Shown in pieces: positions 56,701-64,000 of a stretch of DNA of 64,000 nucleotides. Source of the stretch: Lumnitzera littorea (Eukaryota; Streptophyta; Magnoliopsida; Myrtales; Combretaceae). The position numbers were made by a program, and so were the translations under genes. The stretch is from NCBI GenBank assembly GCA_024138015.1, contig JAMXBB010000007.1, positions 70,122,798 through 70,186,797 of the forward strand, in the 5' to 3' direction. Numbering within the stretch: position 1 is the stretch's first letter; each line of letters begins with the position of its first letter. The notes under the pieces were generated by a model. That model was not told the DNA's origin. It saw only the letters and a list, made by a program, of their open reading frames with translations, and ran no database searches.

Positions 56701-58544
56701 TGCATCAAGTTCTTAGTTTTGAAAATCATTCTTTTTTTTTTTAACTTTTATTGGAAAATCAATGTTTATTTTATGTCATAGAAGCCTCATACTGACATTG
56801 ATGAATCTAAATAAAGAAAACATTGGGACTGACGACCAAGGACATAAGATAATGATAATATTACAAGGAAGATATGGAGAAGTGGAAATTATTTTACAAT
56901 GAGAAACTTATTAAATAAATGACACAAGGGTGATAACTCATGGAGAAAACTCTATCAAGACCGTGACAACTTAAGGGCTAAACACGAAGAATTAGAACTT
57001 AGACATTTACAAGATTAATAACCTTAAGATGGAAAATAATTCACAATGAAAATCTAATGATTAAATATTTTTTTTTTATTTTTTGATTTTTTGTATTTTG
57101 TTAGTTCTCAACAATATAATACATGTAGGACATTATAATAGAATTCAACTAGGTAAATAATAATCATGAAACTGGTTTTTGATTATAAAATACCATTTTG
57201 AAATTTCTCCTTTTTAAAAAAAAAAAAAATTCCGAAAGCAATGAAAAAAATGACAATTCCATAATAATCTTCACTATAGCTAACTTTCTTAATTACATGC
57301 CAAAAAAAAAAAATTTACAAGTTGATACAAAATTTTTTCTTACTTGTTGTTTTTCTTTATTTTATTTTATTTTATTTGTTTTTGTTTAAGGAAATTATCA
57401 AGAAATAAAAAAATGAGTAAAAAAACTACACAATCAATAAAAGTTATCGTTTAATAAAGCTATAAATTTATTAACAATCACAAAATTCAACCTATACAAT
57501 GGACTAAAATAAAAAATAAAAAAAAAACTCATAACTAATCTTTCTAAAAAAAAAAACTAAAATCTTATATCTATATGAGCCAACAAATCTTGCTAGTACG
57601 AGATTCATGGGGTTGATAGTGACTATCCATATCTATATTACATATAATATGAAACGGTGCGATTATTTACAATGAGATTGCTAAATTTACAACAAAGATA
57701 AATATGACATTAATAATTTTGTAGCTTTTTCAAAAATAATCTTAGAAATTACACAGCTTTTCACTCACCAATAAACGATAAAAATAAAACACATATAGTA
57801 CAAGAAATAAAAACGATTGAATAGAAACAAGCATTGGCAAAATAAAATCAAATATATAAAAAGATGCAGTATGCTACACACGCATATAATCCAACAAGGG
57901 TTGGTAATTAATAAATTATAGGAAATATGATAAACCTGCAGTCTAAAAGTACCCTTATATATAAATAGGTCTAAAATAAGATTTTTTTTTTTTTTAAATG
58001 AAGTTCATAAATACTTATATATAAGGGTAACTAGTTTTTTTTTTTTTTAATTTTCCCTTTTTTAAAGAATAAAACCAAGTCGATGATGGATTGATCAAGC
58101 TTTTCCTATAATTTAAGAATAACTACCCCTTTTTAGAAAAGAATGATGCAAGAGGGTAGGGGTCTACAAGTCTTAAACTCTATAACTCTAAGACTTTCTG
58201 GAGAGAAGCCTAATGGGCTACATCAAAGCCTAAGTAGGCTAGCCTATCGCCACCAGGTAGGGGTAGTGACCGCAACGACCTGAGGATTACACAATGGTGA
58301 CTTGTCTTAAATTCCTAAGATGGCCTAGGTCCAACCACATCTAAACACAAATAAATAATTACTAAAAAGAAAAAGAAACCCACTACCCCTCCTCCAAATT
58401 CCCTAAGAAGGCCCTATTGGGCCAAGCTTGTTTTTTTTAGGGTCTGCATCATTGAAAAACAATTAATACAACTATAATTCAATAAAAAAAATACAAAAGC
58501 TCATCAATTAATTATTAATTTTTATATGACTAGCTCACTAGGCG
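56701..58544 (-). other. 5' leader of gag-only element
   Basis: Long non-coding region between primer site and gag, a usual trait of Tat/Ogre elements. Many poly-A and poly-T runs. A perfect-to-near-perfect inverted repeat (57949-57966 and 58013-58032, TACCCTTATATATAA) could form a hairpin with a loop of about 45 nt. No coding sequence recognised. Confidence 0.6.
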
Positions 58545-58562
58545 TCCCCAATGGAGTTGCTA
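58545..58562 (-). other. Primer-binding site, tRNA-Arg type
   Basis: Minus strand TAGCAACTCCATTGGGGA, matching the tRNA-Arg site TGGCGACTCCACTGGGGA at 15 of 18 positions. The three differences are G-to-A, G-to-A and C-to-T. It is 4 bp from the LTR edge at 58567. Confidence 0.8.
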
Positions 58563-59596
58563 ATTTTGTTGAACCCTATTTCGATTTTCTTAATTTAACA
58601 TATATTAAGTTCAGCCTGCTTAATATAAATTACTCAACATTAAATTAAGAGAAAAAAATTTTAATATAAAAATGGAGTCGCCAACTAGTTCAACTGGTAA
58701 AAAAATAAAATTAAGATTTTTGGGAAAATCCTAACTTGGCCACTAATCTACAAATTTTCTAAGAAAATAATTTTATTAAAAAAATTAGATAAAAAAATCA
58801 AGTTCGAGAGCTAACCTATTAAGACTAAATCACCATGTAAAAATTAAAGAAAAACTGATGGGTTTTTATTTTTAATTTTTCTAAAAATATTAAAAATATA
58901 CCTAAATTTGCAAAAAGTAACTAAAAATGATTTATTATTAATTTTTATTATGAATTTATAAGAAAAGGGGAAAAAAAAGTTTTTTTATTTTTTAACAATT
59001 ATTCCGAAGGTACCTACATATCTGCTAATCGAGGTCAAACCAGCTGTAGTTCCTTTTTTTTATAAAATTTTTAGTGAGTAAATCGTTTTTATATTGAAAA
59101 CTAAGTCAGGTTTACGTATTTTATCAATTTATTATTTTAAGCAAACAAACCTAAAAAATCTAATTTTTCTAAGTTAAATAAAAAAACCCTAACTAATCGA
59201 ATCTTTTAAAAAAAAAAAACTCAATTTAAGATTTTATTTTTCAAAACCATTATATGTCAAAAATATATATTTTTTATTAAAAAAACATGATTTTAAAAAA
59301 AATTAATTCAACTAAATTTTATTAGAAAATAAAAAATTTGCAATAAGAATAAATAATAAAAATAAAACTACACTTAAATACAAAAATAGTTAATAAAGGA
59401 AAAAAAAAAAGCATAACTAATAAAGTAAATTAATAAAAATTAATGAAATAAATAATTAAAAATTAATGACCATTTACTTAGCATCGGATCATATTGGTAT
59501 TAGGCGATGGACTGGGCATTGCTGGGCGAGAGACTGGGCAACAGGCTGGGGGCTGCTGGGTGACAGGTTGGGCGCTAACTATGGTGGTTGTATGGT

Positions 59597-59774
59597 GGTG
59601 CTAGGGTAGTACTGTGTAGTGTTGCATAGTAGTTGTGTAGTGGCGTGATAATGTTGTGTATGGTGGCGCGTGGTAATTGTGTGGTGGTGTTAGGGTAGTA
59701 TTGTGTGGTGTTGCATAGTGGTTGTGTAGTGGCGCAGTAGTGTTGCGTGTGGTGGTGCATGGTAGTTGTGTAGT
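59597..59774. repeat. 89-bp GT-rich tandem duplication in 5' LTR
   Basis: Two units, 59597-59685 and 59686-59774, each beginning GGTGYTAGGGTAGTAYTGTG. They lie in the hypervariable segment downstream of the putative TATA box on the minus strand. The 61-codon minus frame here is repeat-derived. Confidence 0.85.
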
Positions 59775-59856
59775 GGCTTAGTGGTGTTTGTATGGTGTTT
59801 TAGGTAAGAGTGTGATTAAAAAAAAAAAATGGTCCCTGAAACCCTTGTCAATATGC

Positions 59857-59865
59857 TATTTATAA
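59857..59865 (-). promoter_or_regulatory. Putative TATA box of 5' LTR
   Basis: Minus strand TTATAAATA, conserved with 51251-51259 and 21967-21975. It would drive transcription toward gag. Confidence 0.45.
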
Positions 59866-60346
59866 GCTCAAAATTGAATCTTTCATATCAAAGATATAGA
59901 AGATTCGATTGCAATTCTTTCAAGATTTACTCTAACTTCAAGAAACCCTAGTTATTTTGGGCCTTCTATTTCTTCCGAAGCACAATCCACTCCACTACAA
60001 TTTAGCCCAATAATTTTCTAATCTGATTTAAGTCCTTAAATTAAATTTATTTTATTTTATATTGGTTTGGCCCAATATTAATTAAGCCCATATCGTCACC
60101 TAATCCGACAATCTAACTTAATTCAATCCAACACAACAGGACTCAACTTCGACTTGACTCAATATAATTCGACTTAACTCGATATGACATAACTTAATAT
60201 GATTCTCTCTTTTTTTTCTTTTTCTTCTACTTTCCTTTTTTTTTTTTTGTTATTTTTAATTTTAGTTAATTTTATTTTTCTACTTTTCTGTTTATTTATT
60301 AACCTAACTCAATTAATAAAAAATTGGTAAAAATGAAATGTCCATA

Positions 60347-60351
60347 TAAGC
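60347..60351. repeat. Target site duplication of gag-only element, right copy
   Basis: TAAGC, perfect copy of 49976-49980. Confidence 0.88.
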
Positions 60352-61385
60352 AAAGAGAACATTCTTGAAATGAAAGATGGGCTCAAAACAGTTTTTTAGT
60401 AAATAGTAAAAGAAGGCTAGTTCACCGTAAAAAATATGAGTAAAAATGTGAAGCTAAAGGATTATCAAGCTCCATACAGACACTCTAAGAAAGAAGAACC
60501 TCCTATTTCATGACAAGTAATATCAGAGCATATATTCCAACTTTATCAAGCCACCTAAATACTATCTAGTGTACTTAATGAGTGCATAGTTCTTATTGAC
60601 AACAAGAAAGCCTCATATGAAAAAGCTTAGAGAAGTTACCACCAAAAGAAGTGATGTTTCAAGAGGGAAACTTTGTCACAAGTTATAACTCAAAAGAAGG
60701 AATAGCTACTAAAGAGAGGACCTCATTATTGGGGCAATTTATCGTGAGTTAGCTTATAGTAAGAATCTACTCGAACCTTTACACATAAACTTTAATAGGT
60801 AGAACTTACTATTGGGCTACTCAGCAAGAGATAATCTTGGAAAATAAGAGGAAGGGGGGAAGGCAAGAGGATGCAAATGGAAGCCTAGAGCTTCGGCAAA
60901 GATGATCTTATGTTAGAGTTGGGCAATGGTTGAAGGGGTTAGTCGTTTATTAGGTACAAGTAATAGTAAGGTGTTTATCAATGATAAAGGCATCATGAAT
61001 TTAAATACGAGAGAGTGTCACAATTCATGAATTGAAAGGCAAGTAAGGGTTTAACTTAGACTTATAACGAAATCAATAGCATTAATAGGGTGGTTTGTTT
61101 ATGGGTAAGGTATTATTTAAAAGCAATCTTGGCTTTTCATGAGTAAACTAGTTAAAAGGGTCATGGCAGGCCAAAAATGGTTTTAATAATTGAGCCTCCC
61201 AAATATATGATGTTGATGACTAAGCAAAGCAAACACTTTTGAAGAAAATGACAAGCTGAGAACAATCATGGTAAACAAGAAGGAAAGGTTAGCTTACCAT
61301 CCAAAATATGAGTAACAATGTGAAGTTAAATGATAGTCGAGCACCACACGACATTCTAAAAGGGATGAACCTTTCGTCCCATGAC
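60352..61385. repeat. Direct repeats of the insertion locus
   Basis: 60352-60510 and 61226-61385 are homologous, with anchors AAAATATGAGTAA and AATGTGAAG followed by RAGCWCCAYACRGACA-like sequence. They are about 870 bp apart. The second copy also has the left flank of the element (61190-61225) and so represents the unoccupied site. The sequence between the copies has no recognised gene. Confidence 0.75.
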
Positions 61386-63014
61386 GCACATGCATATATG
61401 TTGTCTTTTTGTTATCTTATTTTACCAAAATATGATATGAGGGGAAAAATGAGAGTCAAAAAGGCCCTTAATCATATTTCGGTAATGATATGTCTTATTT
61501 CATCCTAACTTCTATTATACAAAACTCTTCAAGAACAAATTAGCACACCTCCATCTTTTTTGTGTTATTCTAAGCATTTCAAAGGTTATAGAAGAAATTT
61601 GTTCATCTAGCTAAGAAAGCAAAAGTAAAAACTTCAACACACTAATACTCATAAACATGGGTACTAGGCTACAGCCTAACCCAACCCTACTAGCATTAGC
61701 CATCTTGGAGTTTTAAAAGAACAAACTCTAACTAGTCAACTCAAGACTCTTTTTCATGTTATGTTGCAAGACCCAACTGCTCATCTAGTATTGGTTCTCA
61801 AACCCTGCACCCACAAATCAACCTAAACTATTGTTTTATTTTAATTTCATATATTTTAAACATGAAAACTTAAGCCAAAAAACCATGCAATCTTAGCCAT
61901 GTTTTAATGTTGTTAAAATGAATTCGCATTTCTATTTATACATAACAACACACATCTTATATTGTAATATTAGTAATATAGGAAAAAAAGAATTTTAAAA
62001 CAAAAAATTTACTTTTTTAACAAAAGCTTATATATTATAAAATCTAGATTAAGCTAACACTAAAGGCAAGTCAAATTTATATGCTATTAATACTAGCACA
62101 TTAAAATCTTGTATTGTTGATAACAAGATTAAATATTGTGTATAGAAAAAAAATAATAATAAAAAAAAGAAAATCCTTCCTAATTCACATAAAAACATAA
62201 CTTAATTCTATGTTTTCCTTTTTTATTTTCTTTATATTTTACATCGAGGACTTGAGGACTTGCTTAGGACCAAATGAGTGTATAAGTCATAAAAGCTAAA
62301 CCAATTCTGAACCATGGACCAATGTCCTAGGTGAATCAACAACCACCTATTAAGCCAAATCCAGCTTATGAACTCAAGGGGTAGTTTAATGATGGAACAT
62401 GAGTTCGTGTAGTACAACTTGTAGTTTGATCAACTTTAACAATAACCAACCAAAAAAGCACCTACACTCAAGTTGCATAATTTGGTTTGAAACTTGTCAC
62501 GATTTATAATCCTTTGACAATGAACACTCAAAACTCTTACATTGTTTGGGGTGATGGAAAAAGAAAGAAAACAATTAGGAAGGAAGAAAATTAAGAGAAA
62601 AGTAGTACAATTACTTTGTTTGTTTTAGGAAGGAAAATGAAAAAAAAGGAAATTAGAGCAAATTATTTCCACGAGTCTCATTAAATTTTTATCCCCTCTA
62701 ATGTGGAGAGTAAGCAAAGGGAAAGAAAGGAAATGTTTTCTAATTACCAATTCATCCCTTCTTTTTACTTACTTTTTCTTCTTATTAGTATCTTTATGGA
62801 TATATTAGTAATTTTTAACTTACATTCTATTTGTCTTTAATAATGATTAGAATTTCTTCCATATCCCAAATACATTAGAAGTAATCAATTACTTTTCTTC
62901 CAAATTCCATATGCCAAAGTGTTGGATGGATTCCTAAATTTTTACACAAAAGGAGAGTTGTGGTACTAACTTTTTGTGAAAATTTTATAATGGTCAAATA
63001 TAAAAGCTATAAAA
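61386..63014. other. Unassigned DNA, possible MITE at 62605-62925
   Basis: No protein family recognised. The segment about 62605-62925 has weakly inverted ends (ACTTTGTTTGTTTTAGGAAG at the left, ACTTTGGCATATGGAATTTG on the reverse strand at the right), which could be a degenerate MITE. I could not confirm a target duplication. Confidence 0.3.
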
Positions 63015-63170
63015 ATTGTATAATAATCTAATATAAAAGCTAATTATCCAACGCCATGGGCTCAACGGACCAGAAGGCGGCAACTTTTCTATGTTGCGGC
63101 TGTTTGCACTTGTCCGACACAAGCCATATGCATACCCGTGATTATAATTGCAAAAATATATACGTATACG
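63015..63170. repeat. Dispersed segment shared with 13893-14050
   Basis: Second copy of the segment described at 13893. Here the minus strand is open as YGLCRTSANSRNIEKLPPSG then PLSPWR inside a longer frame (62994-63290), whereas the other copy is open in a different frame. Function unknown. Confidence 0.5.
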
Positions 63171-64000
63171 TAAATGTGTATGTAACAATATAATAACTAA
63201 ATAACTCCTAAAATTGAGAGATGGGATAATTTTTATTTTGACAATTGGAAATACATGGTAAGAAAGTGAGCTAGTCATATTTAAAATCATAGTATTAATG
63301 TTAAAAATAATAAAAAATTATAAAGACACCAAAAATAGTACAATCTCTTTAATAATTTGGAAATATATATATATATATATATATATATCAACAAGCATTT
63401 CCCTTCTATTTATTTACTTTGAATTTACATATAAAATTTGGTCCTATTTAGTACGATATTTGATAACTTCAAGAAAATCAATCTAAGGTTCAAATAATGT
63501 TTTTAATTCTTACCCTAAATAATTAAAAAAAATCAATATTAAAGAAATAAACCATGCCCTTGGAAACGTACGAACCCCAATATCTTAATTCTATAGAAAT
63601 CTTAAGCAATATCTATCAAACTCACTACCAAACAAAAAGCATGTTAAGTACAACAAAGGACTTTCGATCTCAACCAAGTCAGCACTCTTTTATCGCTAAA
63701 CTAGGAACTACACTACAACATTAGCTACAGCGCGTTCAAACTTAAAATTGATCCGATTAATTAATTTGTAGTAATTAATAACCACTGACCTGGCCCCTGT
63801 AAACACCCATGCCTTACCAAATAAAACCAAACTTACAACAAGAGTCACAGTCAATAATGCAGAATGACGAAAACACCCATGCCCTACCAAAGGTTCCCCC
63901 TTCCCCACCACCATCTGTTGTTCTTTACCTTGCCCTACGTCTTATAGGTGCAGCGGAAACAAAGACAGTCTTTTTGTCATGTCTGGAATCTAGGACAGAA
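63171..64000. other. Unassigned window end
   Basis: AT-rich, with a (TA)n tract at 63364-63390. Two direct copies of AAACACCCATGCCYTACCAA occur near 63803 and 63871. The minus-strand 68-codon frame 63708-63914 covers them and shows no known domain. Confidence 0.4.

Larger units (their letters stand above)
49981..60346 (-). mobile_element. Non-autonomous, gag-only Tat-type element
   Basis: A 10.4-kb element on the minus strand: 5' LTR 60346-58567, tRNA-Arg-type primer site, leader, gag (56700-54700), about 2.8 kb of non-coding DNA including a minisatellite, polypurine-like tract, 3' LTR 51842-49981. I could find no protease, RT, RNase H or integrase motif in the internal region, so it would need proteins from a relative. 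The ends are fixed by TAAGC duplications and by the paralogous empty site. The gag and primer type place it in the Tat lineage, in a family different from the 14-42 kb element. Confidence 0.85.
58567..60346 (-). repeat. 5' LTR of gag-only element
   Basis: 1,780 bp, TGTTGAACCCTATTTCG...AATGTCCATA. The terminal CA has become TA when aligned with the other LTR (GGTATCTACA). Inside, at 58673-58683, is TGGAGTCGCCA, an exact 11-nt match to a tRNA-Arg 3' end. Confidence 0.9.

Noticed and set aside
57949..58032. Hairpin in the gag-only element leader as a microRNA precursor
   Set aside because: Stem of about 16-18 bp, AT-only core and long loop; too weak for a plant microRNA precursor.
63708..63914. 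68-codon minus-strand frame as a small gene
   Set aside because: Covers two direct repeats, no known domain and no supporting context.

Overview
This window looks like AT-rich, gene-poor heterochromatin from a flowering plant, probably a eudicot. The evidence is the content: Ty3/gypsy elements of Athila and Tat/Ogre type, Ty1/copia relics, solo LTRs, MITE-like elements and long tracts of decayed non-coding DNA. I found no intact host gene, tRNA or rRNA. Every long open frame I can interpret is a fragment of a retrotransposon protein, a plant-mobile-domain relic, or a chance frame in a repeat. I cannot name the species.

Layout. 0.2-7.6 kb: two very diverged homologous LTR-like blocks. 8.3-12.1 kb: two decayed copia elements on the minus strand, an LTR plus gag piece abutting an integrase/reverse transcriptase relic. 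14.04 kb: a long foldback MITE, cut in two by a Tat/Ogre-like element (14360-42346, minus strand, ACATT target duplication). That Tat element carries an antisense plant-mobile-domain reading frame near its 3' LTR. Two later insertions broke it: a 2.5 kb solo LTR (about 20075-22592) inside the mobile-domain frame, and a complete Athila-type element (25329-36796, minus strand, CCCTT target duplication) inside the integrase. The foldback MITE resumes at 42352.

42.4-50 kb: a duplicated segment, a copia solo LTR (44396-46124, TCTGG duplication) and a third diverged LTR-like block. 49981-60346: a gag-only, non-autonomous Tat-type element (TAAGC duplication) whose LTR family also supplied the solo LTR at 20 kb. 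Its 3' region holds a 21-unit minisatellite. 60.3-64 kb: the duplicated host sequence this element landed in, including an empty-site paralogue at 61.19-61.23 kb, then unassigned AT-rich DNA.

How the parts work together: each gypsy element is a gag-protease-RT-RNase H-integrase cassette between LTRs, primed by a tRNA (Asp for Athila, Arg for both Tat types). All are inactivated by stop codons and frameshifts, and many changes are C-to-T or G-to-A transitions as expected for long-methylated DNA. The nesting gives a relative chronology: foldback MITE, then Tat element, then Athila element and solo LTR. I found no convincing new biological system. The most interesting signals are the antisense mobile-domain frame, PBS-like motifs inside LTRs, hypervariable transcribed leaders, and tandem arrays born inside retrotransposon non-coding regions.
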